A DNA stretch of 39,225 bases, taken from positions 1 through 39,225 of the forward strand of contig DATC01000099.1 in the NCBI GenBank assembly GCA_002504495.1. The letters are read 5' to 3'. The notes below the pieces were generated by a model. It worked only from the letters and a program-made list of their open reading frames with translations, did not search any database and was not told the DNA's origin. Within the stretch, counting starts at the first letter, position 1. Each line of letters starts with the position of its first letter. The stretch comes from Methanomassiliicoccaceae archaeon UBA537 (GTDB lineage Archaea > Thermoplasmatota > Thermoplasmata > Methanomassiliicoccales > Methanomethylophilaceae). Shown here piece by piece: positions 25,636-34,254 of the stretch. The position numbers and the translations under genes are program-made.

Positions 25636-27153
25636 ATGGCCGGACCTATCATTTGGGACGAGAAGAAGAAGGTCACCACCAACCGTGTGACCATCGACCC
25701 CATCACACGTCTCGAGGGACACGGGAAGATCGAGATCTTCCTGAACGACAAGGGAGACGTCGAGAACGCATACTGGCAGGTCCCCGAGCTGAGGGGATTC
25801 GAGAGGTTCTGCATCGGAAGGAGGGTCACCGAGCTCAATCAGATCACCGCCAGGCTCTGCGGAGTCTGCCCCGGTGCCCACCACATGGCCGCCACTCAGG
25901 CCATCGACGGCTGCTACCACGCCGAGCCCACCCCCACCGCCTACCTGATCAGGGACGCGTTCTACAACGCGCACTTCGTCCACAGCCACATCGCGCACTT
26001 CTATGCGCTCGCCGGACCCGACTTCGTCTGCGGACCCGCCGCCCCCGCTTCCGAGAGGAACGTCCTGGGCGTGGTCGGACGCGTCGGCCTTGAGCTCGGA
26101 AGCGCCGTCGTCAAGGCCAGAAGGGAGGCCCAGCACATCCAGGCCATCCTCGGAGGAAAGCCCACACACCCTCTCATAGGCGTGCCCGGCGGAGTCTCCA
26201 AGGGTGTCACCAAGGAGGAGCAGGCCACCATGATCGCCAACGCCGAGGATATGCTGGCCTTCGCCAGGACCTCGATGAAGGTGTTCAAGGACGTCGTCCT
26301 TGCCAACAAGGAGTACATGGATATCGTCCTCAACAAGGACCTGTACTACCACGAGACCTACCACATGGGTCTCGTCAACGACAAGAACCAGTTCGAGATC
26401 CACCACGGAAAGGTCCGTGTCGTCGATCAGAAGGGCAACGAGCACGACAAGTACGAGCCCTTCGACTACCTCGACCACATCGCCGAGGCATCTCTTCCCT
26501 GGACGTTCGAGAAGTTCCCCTACCTCAAGAACCCCGGATGGAAGGGACTCGTCGACGGACCCGAGTCCGGACTGTACAGGGCCAGCCCTCTGTCCAGGCT
26601 CAACGCCGCCGATTCCATGCCCACTCCCGAGGCCCAGGACGCTCTCGTCGAGTACCGCGGAATCCTCAAGGACGCCGGTGTCGAAGGCCCCTGCCAGTTC
26701 ACCCTGTGCACCCACTGGGCCAGGATCATCGAGATGCTGTGCTGCGCCGAGAAGTGCCTCGAGGACTGCCAGAACCCCGACATCCTCAACGGGGACATCA
26801 AACAGCACGACCTCGTTCCCGGAGGAAGGGGTGTCGGTTGCGTGGAGGCTCCCAGAGGAACCCTCACCCACGACTACACCTGCGATGAGAACGGAATCGT
26901 CACTGCCTGCAACCTCGTCGTCGGAACCACCAACAACAACGGACCCATCTGCATGGATGTCGCCAAGGCAGCCAAGGGACTCATCCACAATTACGAGATC
27001 TCCCCCGGTCTGCTCAACATGGTCGAGATGGCCTTCAGGGCTTACGACCCGTGCAACTCCTGTGCGACCCACGCTCTGCCCGGCCAGATGCCGATCACCG
27101 CGGTCATCAGGAACTCCGACGGATCCGTCTACGACACGATCTCCAGGAACTGA
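25636..27153 (+). CDS. mvhA: F420-non-reducing hydrogenase large subunit ([NiFe])
   Basis: A 505-residue catalytic subunit that oxidises H2. The nickel ligands are in RLCGVCPGAHH (C75, C78, with H82) and DPCNSCATH (C473, C476, with H479). The 26 residues after H479 are probably removed by a maturation protease during cofactor insertion, as in other [NiFe] large subunits (inference from family). The ATG at 25636 follows GAGGAGGT, 4 nt after the mvhG stop. It is the last gene of the operon, followed by a strong hairpin. Confidence 0.96.
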   Translation: MAGPIIWDEKKKVTTNRVTIDPITRLEGHGKIEIFLNDKGDVENAYWQVPELRGFERFCIGRRVTELNQITARLCGVCPGAHHMAATQAIDGCYHAEPTPTAYLIRDAFYNAHFVHSHIAHFYALAGPDFVCGPAAPASERNVLGVVGRVGLELGSAVVKARREAQHIQAILGGKPTHPLIGVPGGVSKGVTKEEQATMIANAEDMLAFARTSMKVFKDVVLANKEYMDIVLNKDLYYHETYHMGLVNDKNQFEIHHGKVRVVDQKGNEHDKYEPFDYLDHIAEASLPWTFEKFPYLKNPGWKGLVDGPESGLYRASPLSRLNAADSMPTPEAQDALVEYRGILKDAGVEGPCQFTLCTHWARIIEMLCCAEKCLEDCQNPDILNGDIKQHDLVPGGRGVGCVEAPRGTLTHDYTCDENGIVTACNLVVGTTNNNGPICMDVAKAAKGLIHNYEISPGLLNMVEMAFRAYDPCNSCATHALPGQMPITAVIRNSDGSVYDTISRN

Positions 27154-27163
27154 GATCGCAAAC

Positions 27164-27187
27164 AGGGGGCTTCGGCCCCCTTTAAAA
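27164..27187 (+). terminator. Terminator of the hdrA-mvhDGA operon
   Basis: AGGGGGC-TTCG-GCCCCCT (27164-27181) is a perfect 7-bp stem with a UUCG loop, followed by TTAAAA. It lies 11 nt after the mvhA stop. Confidence 0.75.
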
Positions 27188-27241
27188 GGCCGATTCGCAA
27201 GTGCGGTCGGCATAACCATTTTCCGTCTCTTCCGTGCATTC

Positions 27242-27250
27242 ATTTTAATC
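27242..27250 (+). promoter_or_regulatory. TATA-like element of the DUF234-type ATPase gene
   Basis: ATTTTAATC lies 25 nt before the ATG at 27271, with no Shine-Dalgarno site between, as expected for a leaderless mRNA. Confidence 0.45.
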
Positions 27251-27270
27251 CATGTTTCCGATATATCGAC

Positions 27271-28623
27271 ATGGATGGGTTCGTGGGTCGTGAGAAGGAG
27301 CTCGAGTTTCTCGAGGATCTTTGGGACAAAGTGCCGATGTCTTGCGCGGTCAGTGGTCGTCGCCACCTGGGAAAGACCGCATTGCTCAGAAGATTCTCCG
27401 ACGGAAAGGATTGCATATACATCTCGGGCGAGCACGGTCTCAGGTCATCCAATCTCGCGTCTATAAGCGCCGAGATCTCTCGCTTCAGTGGCAGGAAGGA
27501 AAGGATATCCGATGCTATCGACATACTTCCGAGGATAAAGGAGGTATGCGGCAAACGGAAGGTCCTCGTCATCATCGATAGATTCAGCGACCTCCTTTCC
27601 AATTTCGAGGAGATGAACACATGTCTTCGCTCCTTCATGAACCGCGATATCGGCGGTACGCGCATACTGCTCGTAGTATGCGACAGCGACAGTTCCCTTT
27701 TCGGCAGATTCTACTACTCTCTCGAACTCAAACCGATGAAATATCGCGAATGCGTAGGGTTCCATCCGGGATACTCATCTCTCCAGCAATTGAAGGCCTA
27801 TGCGATGGTGGGCGGGACTCCAGCATATCACAAGGTCATCGGAGAAAGGGATCCGGATGATGTCATGCGTTTCGACACGTTCGATCACATGTCCGTCCTG
27901 TCCTTGGATGTCGAGGGCATGGTTCATTCCGAGGCCATGATGTTCGAAGGATGCTATATGGCCCTATCCGCCATGGCCCACGGTGCCGAGAGCCTCCGCG
28001 AGATCTCGTCCCGTGCAGACATATCCAGTTCGTTCTGCTCGAGACTTCTGGACGATCTCGAGCACAAGGGCATGGTGTCCAAGGAGGTGTCATCCGGTCT
28101 CTCCCGCCGTGCAGTCTATTCCATCAGCAGCAACATCCTAAACTATTACTACAGAGTCGTTCTCCCTCGGTCGTCTGTTTCGGAGTTCGAGGGGACGGAG
28201 GCTGCCTATATCTCTGCGACGGATTCGATACGCGATTATATCGAATCGTCTTTCAAGACGTTGTGCATGGACTATGTAGCCGAGTCCATGGACTTCAAGT
28301 TCGTAGGAAAACTGCGTCGCAAGGACGATTCGGCGGACGATATTATCGATTTCGTGGCCATGCTCGTTCAGAAGGGAAAGAACAGGGTCGCCGTGGCGCG
28401 CTGCAGGCTCTACGGCGATCCGTTGGATGAAGAGGATCTGTACGAACTCAAGGATCGTGCCAAGAGGGTGGAAGGTTCCGGTAAGCTGTATATGATGTTC
28501 TCGGGTTGCGGTTTTTCCAACGAGCTTTCGATGGCATCCTCGAAAGCCTCGGATGTCAAGCTCTATACCTTGGATGATCTCTACCTGCGATCTCCAGCAA
28601 GTTCTTCGGTTCAAGCAAAGTAA
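27271..28623 (+). CDS. Archaeal ATPase with C-terminal DUF234 (PD-(D/E)XK-like) domain, catalytic residues degraded
   Basis: A 450-residue member of the archaeal ATPase (PF01637)/DUF234 family, STAND-like NTPases common in archaea and often present as paralogue sets. The N-terminal FVGREKELEFLE is typical. Walker A is SGRRHLGKTALL (28-39). The Walker B strand reads VLVIIDRFSDL with R104 where the catalytic Glu normally is. The middle (about 225-300) is a winged-helix-like segment. In the C-terminal DUF234 part, the expected D...GECK nuclease signature appears as IIDFVA (D360) and VARCRL (R377 and R379 in place of Glu and Lys). Function unknown; both active sites look weakened. Solitary gene. 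Confidence 0.8.
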   Translation: MDGFVGREKELEFLEDLWDKVPMSCAVSGRRHLGKTALLRRFSDGKDCIYISGEHGLRSSNLASISAEISRFSGRKERISDAIDILPRIKEVCGKRKVLVIIDRFSDLLSNFEEMNTCLRSFMNRDIGGTRILLVVCDSDSSLFGRFYYSLELKPMKYRECVGFHPGYSSLQQLKAYAMVGGTPAYHKVIGERDPDDVMRFDTFDHMSVLSLDVEGMVHSEAMMFEGCYMALSAMAHGAESLREISSRADISSSFCSRLLDDLEHKGMVSKEVSSGLSRRAVYSISSNILNYYYRVVLPRSSVSEFEGTEAAYISATDSIRDYIESSFKTLCMDYVAESMDFKFVGKLRRKDDSADDIIDFVAMLVQKGKNRVAVARCRLYGDPLDEEDLYELKDRAKRVEGSGKLYMMFSGCGFSNELSMASSKASDVKLYTLDDLYLRSPASSSVQAK

Positions 28624-28649
28624 TCTACGGATTTCATAATATTGCTACG

Positions 28650-28684
28650 ATATCTGAATAAAATATCATGATAAATCAGATAAT
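28650..28684. repeat. Inverted repeat TATCTGA...TCAGATA after the ATPase gene
   Basis: Seven-bp arms flanking an AT-rich 18-19 nt interior, about 30 nt after the ATPase stop. It may act as a weak terminator or be part of the nadX upstream control region. Confidence 0.35.
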
Positions 28685-28690
28685 CGCGTA

Positions 28691-28708
28691 AATGATTGCG
28701 CAATCATT
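28691..28708. promoter_or_regulatory. Perfect 18-bp palindrome upstream of nadX (candidate operator)
   Basis: AATGATTGC joined to GCAATCATT is a perfect 18-bp palindrome. It directly abuts and overlaps the TATA-like ATTATTATG (about 28705-28713), which is 26 nt before the nadX ATG. A dimeric repressor bound here would block TBP/TFB. Confidence 0.65.
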
Positions 28709-28734
28709 ATTATGCTTGCTGTAGTCCGCTGTTC

Positions 28735-29541
28735 ATGCGCATAACGATCGTTGGATGCGGTTCCATAGGTTCGAAGCTCGCCAGAGCGGCCGATGAGATG
28801 ACCGAGGTCAAGAGGATCTATCTTCTGGACCGTCAAAGAACCAGGGCAGAAGCTTTGGCCGAGCAGCTGAAGAAGGCAATCGTGGTCGAGAACATCGAGG
28901 AGGAGCTGTACCATTGCGATCTGGTGATCGAGGCCGCCTCCCAGGCCGGAGCCAGAGACATTGTTCCGAAGGTCGTCTCTCGCGGCGTCGATATAATGGT
29001 GATGTCCGTAGGCGCGTTCGTCGATGACGATTTTAGAGCCATGGCGAGAGAGAAGGCCAAAGCTTCGGAAGCCAAGATATTCATTCCGTCGGGCGCGATC
29101 TGCGGAACGGACGGCCTCAGATCTTCTGCCGTTGGAAGACTGGACGAGGTCGAGATCATAACCACCATGGGCCCCAAGAGCCTGGAGGGCGTTCCGTTCA
29201 TCCTGGATCACGGAATAGATGTCTGCAAGGTGAAGGAGCCGACCATGATCTTCACTGGATCTGCCCGCGATGCGGTCAGGCTGTTCCCCAAGAACATCAA
29301 CGTTGCCGCGACCGTTTCCCTTCTGGGAGTGGGGTTCGACAGGACCAAGGTCAAGATCGTCCTCGACCCCGTCAGCCACAGCAATTCTCATGAGCTGAGG
29401 ATACGCGGGGAGTTCGGAGAGATGACCTGCCACACCTACAACGTCCCGTCGCCGGACAATCCGAAGACGTCCTATCTAGCATCCCTATCGGCCATAGCCG
29501 CATTGAAGAGGGTAGTCGGAAACGAATGGATAGGCGTATGA
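28735..29541 (+). CDS. nadX: L-aspartate dehydrogenase
   Basis: Oxidises L-aspartate to iminoaspartate, the first step of NAD synthesis in archaea that lack NadB. The 268-residue protein has the Rossmann motif GCGSIGSKLA (7-16), SGAICGTDGL, and the C-terminal GEFGEMTCHTYNVPSPDNPKTSYLASLSAIAALKR that is diagnostic for the family (quoted in part across its length). The ATG at 28735 fits this N-terminus and a leaderless promoter; an upstream in-frame TTG is not supported. It is the first gene of a five-gene operon with 4-nt overlaps. nadA and nadC are not in the window. Confidence 0.9.
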   Translation: MRITIVGCGSIGSKLARAADEMTEVKRIYLLDRQRTRAEALAEQLKKAIVVENIEEELYHCDLVIEAASQAGARDIVPKVVSRGVDIMVMSVGAFVDDDFRAMAREKAKASEAKIFIPSGAICGTDGLRSSAVGRLDEVEIITTMGPKSLEGVPFILDHGIDVCKVKEPTMIFTGSARDAVRLFPKNINVAATVSLLGVGFDRTKVKIVLDPVSHSNSHELRIRGEFGEMTCHTYNVPSPDNPKTSYLASLSAIAALKRVVGNEWIGV

Positions 29542-30419
29542 GCAGCATCTCCAGGATATCGGCGATCGTCTGCGTAGCGGTCATCGCTCTATCCTCTGTC
29601 ATGGCATTGATGACAGAGGACATTGCTGTTGCGCTCGCAGATATACTGGTCGTTGTCTGCATGGTTCCTTGTGCCGTATTCGGTATGTGGATGGCGATCA
29701 CAGATCAGCCTGAGATGTGGATCAACGGTTTCGATTCGCTCCCTCTGGAGCGGAGGCGTGCTGTCGCCAGATTCTTCGGAGTCTCCATGGCTGCGGGCTC
29801 GATCGTCATGTCGGGCTCGATCGCCGTCATGATGAACGGGGCCCTAGTTGCAGGCATTTTGATCTTCGTGGCGTCGATGATAATCTTCTTCTACCCTATG
29901 CGGTACCTAGCATCTAAGAGACCTCGGGTGCCGGAGGTCTCAATTCCGCGGAAGTACCAGATCCCGTTCCTGATCGCCGTGTCGGTCCTAACCGTCATCG
30001 CGATTCCTCTGGCCGGCTGCATATCCGGGGATTCCGGGGAGGTCCGCATATCCTTCGGAGCAGAATCCGTGGCTGTCGATGCGCCGATGTTCGATTATGA
30101 TTTCGCATATTCTGATATCGAAGGGATCGTCTACTTCGAGGACTTCGAGAAAGGCAGAAGGGTCGTCGGCTATGCGGACGGCAGGATAGCCAGCGGAACA
30201 TTCAAGAACAGCGATCTGGGTCGCTATGAGCTTGCATCGTATGTCAAGGTCGACCCTTGCATCGTCATCTCCTATATGGGGGAGCAGTATGCGTTCAACC
30301 AATCAGACGAGGCATCCACTCGTGCAGTGTATGATACCCTTCTATCGCATATTCCGGTGTCCGAGCGAGTTCATCTTCTGAACATCTTAACTACATCTCC
30401 GTCATTCATCCGCTCATGA
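29538..30419 (+). CDS. DUF3784/SunI-like PH-domain membrane protein
   Basis: A 293-residue membrane protein. It has two hydrophobic helices near the N-terminus, a GFDSLPLERRRAVARFFG segment typical of DUF3784, and two more helices (about 85-125). Another helix at about 150-170 is followed by a beta-rich extracytoplasmic or cytoplasmic domain (about 175-285). The pattern ASGTFKNSDLGRYELASYV...YAFNQSDEASTRAVYDTL in that last domain resembles the PH-like domain of the SunI family, named for the sublancin immunity protein of Bacillus. The ATG overlaps the nadX stop (ATGA) and its stop overlaps the next start (ATGA). The immunity role is family knowledge only; here the function is unknown. Confidence 0.7.
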   Translation: MSSISRISAIVCVAVIALSSVMALMTEDIAVALADILVVVCMVPCAVFGMWMAITDQPEMWINGFDSLPLERRRAVARFFGVSMAAGSIVMSGSIAVMMNGALVAGILIFVASMIIFFYPMRYLASKRPRVPEVSIPRKYQIPFLIAVSVLTVIAIPLAGCISGDSGEVRISFGAESVAVDAPMFDYDFAYSDIEGIVYFEDFEKGRRVVGYADGRIASGTFKNSDLGRYELASYVKVDPCIVISYMGEQYAFNQSDEASTRAVYDTLLSHIPVSERVHLLNILTTSPSFIRS

Positions 30420-31495
30420 AGAGCAGGGCCGAGAGGCTTTTGGAGAATGCGCAGGGCATGGACGCCGTGGTCATAGCCAATGACGGAGAGCCCTTCCTGG
30501 ATTCCGCGTTTTGGTACATCACTGAGCAGAATTCCGGGACATTCGAAGGCAGTTTCGCTGTGGTCGGACCGAACGGCTTGGATGTGATCGTCAGCATCCT
30601 GGAGGAGGAGGGCGCTCGCGAAGGGAAGGGGAATATCCATGTGTACCATGACCGCAAGGAGCGCGACCAGTTCATTAAGGACGCCCTCAAAGGCTGCAGG
30701 AAGGTCGGGTTCAACGTCAACAGCGTCTCCTATGCAGCGGCCGAATACGTTCGCAAGACCGCCGACATCGAAATCGTGAATGCGACCGATGTCATCGGAA
30801 ACACCTTGTCGGTGAAGGACGAGAAGGAGATCGCCGCCACGAGGCGCGCCTGCGAGATCTCCTCCGTCGTTGCCGGAGAGATACCGGACATGCTGTCAGA
30901 GGGAGTGACTGAGAAAGAGGTCGCGTCCAGGATGGATTCCAGAATGCGCGAGCTGGGCGGAAGCGGCAACGCCTTTGATACGATAGCGGCATTCGGAGCG
31001 TGGTCGTCCCAACCTCATCACATGCCTTCCGATTATGCGCTGAAGCAGGGCGATGCCGCTCTCTTCGATTTCGGAACCAAGTACGACAGATACTGTTCCG
31101 ACATGACCCGCACCGTCTTCCTGGGAAGACCGTCGGAGATCCTCGAGAGGGCCTACGACGTGGTCCTCAGGGCTCAGGAGGCGGGAATCGCGGAGTATCG
31201 CGATGGAGCCATGGCGAAGGATGCGGATCTGGCTGCCAGGGCGGTGATAGATTCTTCCGAGTTCAAAGGGAGGTTCATCCATTCATTCGGTCACGGAATC
31301 GGGCAGGACGTCCATCAGCACATCTCCGTGTCTCCGAGATCCGATCATGTCCTCCGTGCTGGCAATATCGTTTCGGCAGAACCAGGGGTCTATATCCCAG
31401 GAGTAGGGGGCATACGCATAGAGGATACCGTGCTGATCACCGAGAACGGATGCGAGGTGCTCACGTCGTTCGATCACTCCTTCACGGTGGTATGA
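30416..31495 (+). CDS. M24-family metallopeptidase (Xaa-Pro aminopeptidase-like)
   Basis: A 359-residue pita-bread-fold peptidase. The five metal ligands are all visible: D218 in LFDFGTKYD, D229 in CSDMTRT, H293 in HSFGHGIG, E322 in SAEPGVYIPG and E336 in IRIEDTV. The N-terminal creatinase-like domain spans about 1-125. The expected activity is removal of N-terminal residues, often before proline. It is translationally coupled to genes on both sides by ATGA overlaps. Confidence 0.9.
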   Translation: MKSRAERLLENAQGMDAVVIANDGEPFLDSAFWYITEQNSGTFEGSFAVVGPNGLDVIVSILEEEGAREGKGNIHVYHDRKERDQFIKDALKGCRKVGFNVNSVSYAAAEYVRKTADIEIVNATDVIGNTLSVKDEKEIAATRRACEISSVVAGEIPDMLSEGVTEKEVASRMDSRMRELGGSGNAFDTIAAFGAWSSQPHHMPSDYALKQGDAALFDFGTKYDRYCSDMTRTVFLGRPSEILERAYDVVLRAQEAGIAEYRDGAMAKDADLAARAVIDSSEFKGRFIHSFGHGIGQDVHQHISVSPRSDHVLRAGNIVSAEPGVYIPGVGGIRIEDTVLITENGCEVLTSFDHSFTVV

Positions 31496-32901
31496 TGGAA
31501 TCTGTATCCTTGCATGCCGAACAGGCGCAGGACGTCCTTCATGCAGCAGTCGACAGGATGATGGATTCGGGCGTCGGATTCGCGGATGCACGCTCCCAGA
31601 CCGTCAAGGTATCCGGAGTGAGCACCATCAACGGCGGAATCAGACAGCTGGTGGAGAAGAGCTCTGCAGGGGTCTGCCTCAGGGCATGGAGCGGAGGACG
31701 CTGGGGATATGCGACCGTCACGTCCTTCGACAGGGAGGGGATCCTCCGTGCCGCTGACGAGGCCGTCAGGAATTCGAAGGGAGATTCATCGGGCTCTTTG
31801 GAGTTGGATCCGTCCGCGGTCACAGGGAATCACCGCGCCAAGGTCAGGATACATCCTGATTCAGTCGACATGTCCGAGAAGGTGGATGCAGTCATGGATA
31901 TCGATTCGGCTCAAGCCATCGATGACCGTATCATCAACAGATCAGGGGCCTATTCCGAGGAGATAAAGACTAACGCGCTCGTCAATTCGGCCGGTTCGGA
32001 CCTCAGTTGGGAGGAGGTTCGCACCATATGCAGGGCGATGGCTGTAGCTTCCGATGGTCAGAGGATGGAGCAGTACTACGACGGGCCGGACAGCACCAGG
32101 GGGTTCGAGATAGTCAGGGATGTCGACCTGGAGGAGATGGGAAGAACGGTGGCCAAAGAAGCCATCGCGACCTTGTCGGCGGACAGGCCGCCTTGCGGGA
32201 ACATGACCGTGATTTCGGATCCGATGGTATCCGGTCTCCTCGCCCACGAGGCGATGGGACATGCCTCCGAGGGGGACGAGATCACGAAGAAGCGTTCGTT
32301 CCTCACGGATGCAGTCGGCACGACCGTGGCGTCGGATATCGTATCGATGTACGACGACGGTTCGCTGTTCGGAGCCCACGGATCCATTCCTTTCGATGAC
32401 GAAGGGACGCCGTCATCCAAGGTCACGATAATAGATCACGGAGTCTACAAGGGATACATGCACAGTCTGGAGACCGCGGCCTTGCTGAACTCCCGCCCTA
32501 CGGGGAACGGAAGGGCGGAAAACGCAGGGAAGCGGACGTGGGTCAGGATGACCAACACGTTCTTCGGTCCCGGCGAATGGGACAGGGACGAGCTGGTCTC
32601 GGATACTCGCGACGGCATACTTTGCGATAAGATGCTGAACGGCATGGAGGATCCGGTCGGCGGATGCTTCGAAGCGAAGTGCCTTCGCGGATTCCTGATC
32701 AGGAACGGAGAGATCGTCAAGCCACTGAGGTCCTTCACGTTGACCGGCCGCTCCATAGACATTCTTTCCTCTGTGGATGCGCTATCCAAAGAAGTGGTTC
32801 TCGACGGGGGAATGTGCGGGAAGGGGATCGAGGATTGGGTCCGTGTATCCACTGGCGGCCCGTACATGCGTGCCAAGATGATCGTGGGGGGAGGCCAATG
32901 A
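31492..32901 (+). CDS. tldD: TldD, catalytic subunit of TldD/TldE peptidase
   Basis: A 469-residue metalloprotease subunit. The zinc-binding HExxxH is HEAMGH at 252-257, followed by ASEGDE as in characterised TldD. Known TldD/TldE pairs degrade unfolded or linear peptides, and in some bacteria mature modified peptides such as microcin B17. The ATG at 31492 overlaps the M24 stop (ATGA); an immediately following ATG at 31495 is equivalent. It is followed by tldE with a 4-nt overlap, fitting a heterodimer. Confidence 0.93.
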   Translation: MMESVSLHAEQAQDVLHAAVDRMMDSGVGFADARSQTVKVSGVSTINGGIRQLVEKSSAGVCLRAWSGGRWGYATVTSFDREGILRAADEAVRNSKGDSSGSLELDPSAVTGNHRAKVRIHPDSVDMSEKVDAVMDIDSAQAIDDRIINRSGAYSEEIKTNALVNSAGSDLSWEEVRTICRAMAVASDGQRMEQYYDGPDSTRGFEIVRDVDLEEMGRTVAKEAIATLSADRPPCGNMTVISDPMVSGLLAHEAMGHASEGDEITKKRSFLTDAVGTTVASDIVSMYDDGSLFGAHGSIPFDDEGTPSSKVTIIDHGVYKGYMHSLETAALLNSRPTGNGRAENAGKRTWVRMTNTFFGPGEWDRDELVSDTRDGILCDKMLNGMEDPVGGCFEAKCLRGFLIRNGEIVKPLRSFTLTGRSIDILSSVDALSKEVVLDGGMCGKGIEDWVRVSTGGPYMRAKMIVGGGQ

Positions 32902-34214
32902 TATCTCCGTACGTGGAGAAGGCTCTCGCTTCATTGGATGGATACGCGCAGGCGGAAGCCTATGCCTCCGATTCGTTCATCCATACCATATACATAGACG
33001 GTACGCGCATCAGCAACATCGAGACCAAGAGGGAGGCGGGCATCATGGTCCGCATAGCCGACGGAGGTCGCCAGGGCAAGGCTTCGACCGTTCTGAACGG
33101 CGACTCATCCGTATCGGAATGCGTACGCATGGCCGAATCCGTTCTTCGCTATTCGCCGGTCGGCGAAGAGAGAAGCTTCGCACAGCCCGCACAGGCCAGG
33201 CATGCACTTCCGGATGTTTGGGACAGACGTGCTGAGCAGATCACCTCCGAAGAACTGAGGGAGCTCGCCGGACGTTTGATCGATTCATGCGATGTGGACA
33301 TACCTCGTGCACAGATTCGCGTGTCCTCCAATGAGTTCCATGTGATGAACTCCAACGGTGTGGACGCGATCCATCGCAGCACTCTGGTGTACGGACACTT
33401 CACATCGATGTTCAGGGGCGAGCATCCGGGAGAGGGTGCGGAGAAATATCACGGCACCGGAATGGATCTGCCGATCGAGGAGATAGGTCGCACGCTTTCC
33501 AGACAGGCGAGAGACGCTGCATCGGCACATGCATTCCAGGGACACAAGAATCTGTCCGTGATCCTTCCTCCGGGCGAATTGAGCGAGATGATGCTCAGTT
33601 CCATAGGTTCCGCTATCAACGGAGAGAACGTGAAGTACGGAAGGAGCCTATGGAAGGATTCCATCGGATCGGAAGTCGCATCGTCCTATCTCACGGTCGT
33701 AGACGATCCGACCGTATCCGCGCCCCTGTCCTGTGTATTCGACGATGAAGGCACGCCTACCGAAAGACGTCCGGTCATAGAGAACGGTCGTCTGAGCACG
33801 TTCCTCAGAGATTCGTCCTGTGGCCCCAGCACAGGGAACGGCATGAGGCGTTCGAGCGAAGAGGCCATGGGCTCATTCGAGAGGACGCCGGTCGTGAAGC
33901 CGTTGAATATGTCTGTGAAGCCGGGACGCCTGGATCGCGATGGCATAATAAGGGAGACGGATCGCGGCATACTGGTCGAAAGATTCGCCAATCCTGAAGC
34001 CGATGAACTATCCGGCGGCTTCGGCCTCAATGTCCGTTGCGGCTACATGATAGAGCATGGAGAGGTCGTAGGCATAATCAACAACGCTCTTCTGATGGGC
34101 AACATGCTGGATGCCGTCAAGGCCATAGAGCACATAGGGGGCGATGCGGTCCAAACAGGTGTGATGACCCTTCCGACAATGTCGTTCTCAGGTGCGGAAC
34201 TGGTAGGAAACTGA
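32898..34214 (+). CDS. tldE: TldE/PmbA, non-catalytic partner of TldD
   Basis: A 438-residue homologue of TldD without the HExxxH motif, as is normal for TldE/PmbA. Recognisable segments are FDDEGTPTERRPVIENGRLSTFLRDS and the C-terminal region with GYMIEHGEVVGIINNALLMGNM (in part). The ATG overlaps the tldD stop (ATGA) and is preceded by GGGAGG. It is the last gene of the operon, with a hairpin just after the stop. Confidence 0.93.
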   Translation: MISPYVEKALASLDGYAQAEAYASDSFIHTIYIDGTRISNIETKREAGIMVRIADGGRQGKASTVLNGDSSVSECVRMAESVLRYSPVGEERSFAQPAQARHALPDVWDRRAEQITSEELRELAGRLIDSCDVDIPRAQIRVSSNEFHVMNSNGVDAIHRSTLVYGHFTSMFRGEHPGEGAEKYHGTGMDLPIEEIGRTLSRQARDAASAHAFQGHKNLSVILPPGELSEMMLSSIGSAINGENVKYGRSLWKDSIGSEVASSYLTVVDDPTVSAPLSCVFDDEGTPTERRPVIENGRLSTFLRDSSCGPSTGNGMRRSSEEAMGSFERTPVVKPLNMSVKPGRLDRDGIIRETDRGILVERFANPEADELSGGFGLNVRCGYMIEHGEVVGIINNALLMGNMLDAVKAIEHIGGDAVQTGVMTLPTMSFSGAELVGN

Positions 34215-34220
34215 TTCTTC

Positions 34221-34248
34221 CGTGCGGGCCCATTCTCGGACCCGCACG
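34221..34248. terminator. Hairpin between convergent tldE and SMR genes
   Basis: CGTGCGGG (34221-34228) pairs perfectly with CCCGCACG (34241-34248) over a 12-nt loop. The hairpin occupies the 40-nt gap between the convergent genes and is followed by a pyrimidine-rich stretch on the plus strand, so it may end both transcripts. Confidence 0.6.
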
Positions 34249-34254
34249 ATCCTT

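Noticed and set aside
27271..28623. Calling the DUF234-type ATPase a pseudogene
   Set aside because: The frame is full length with a plausible promoter; substitutions are limited to catalytic positions, which fits functional change as well as decay.
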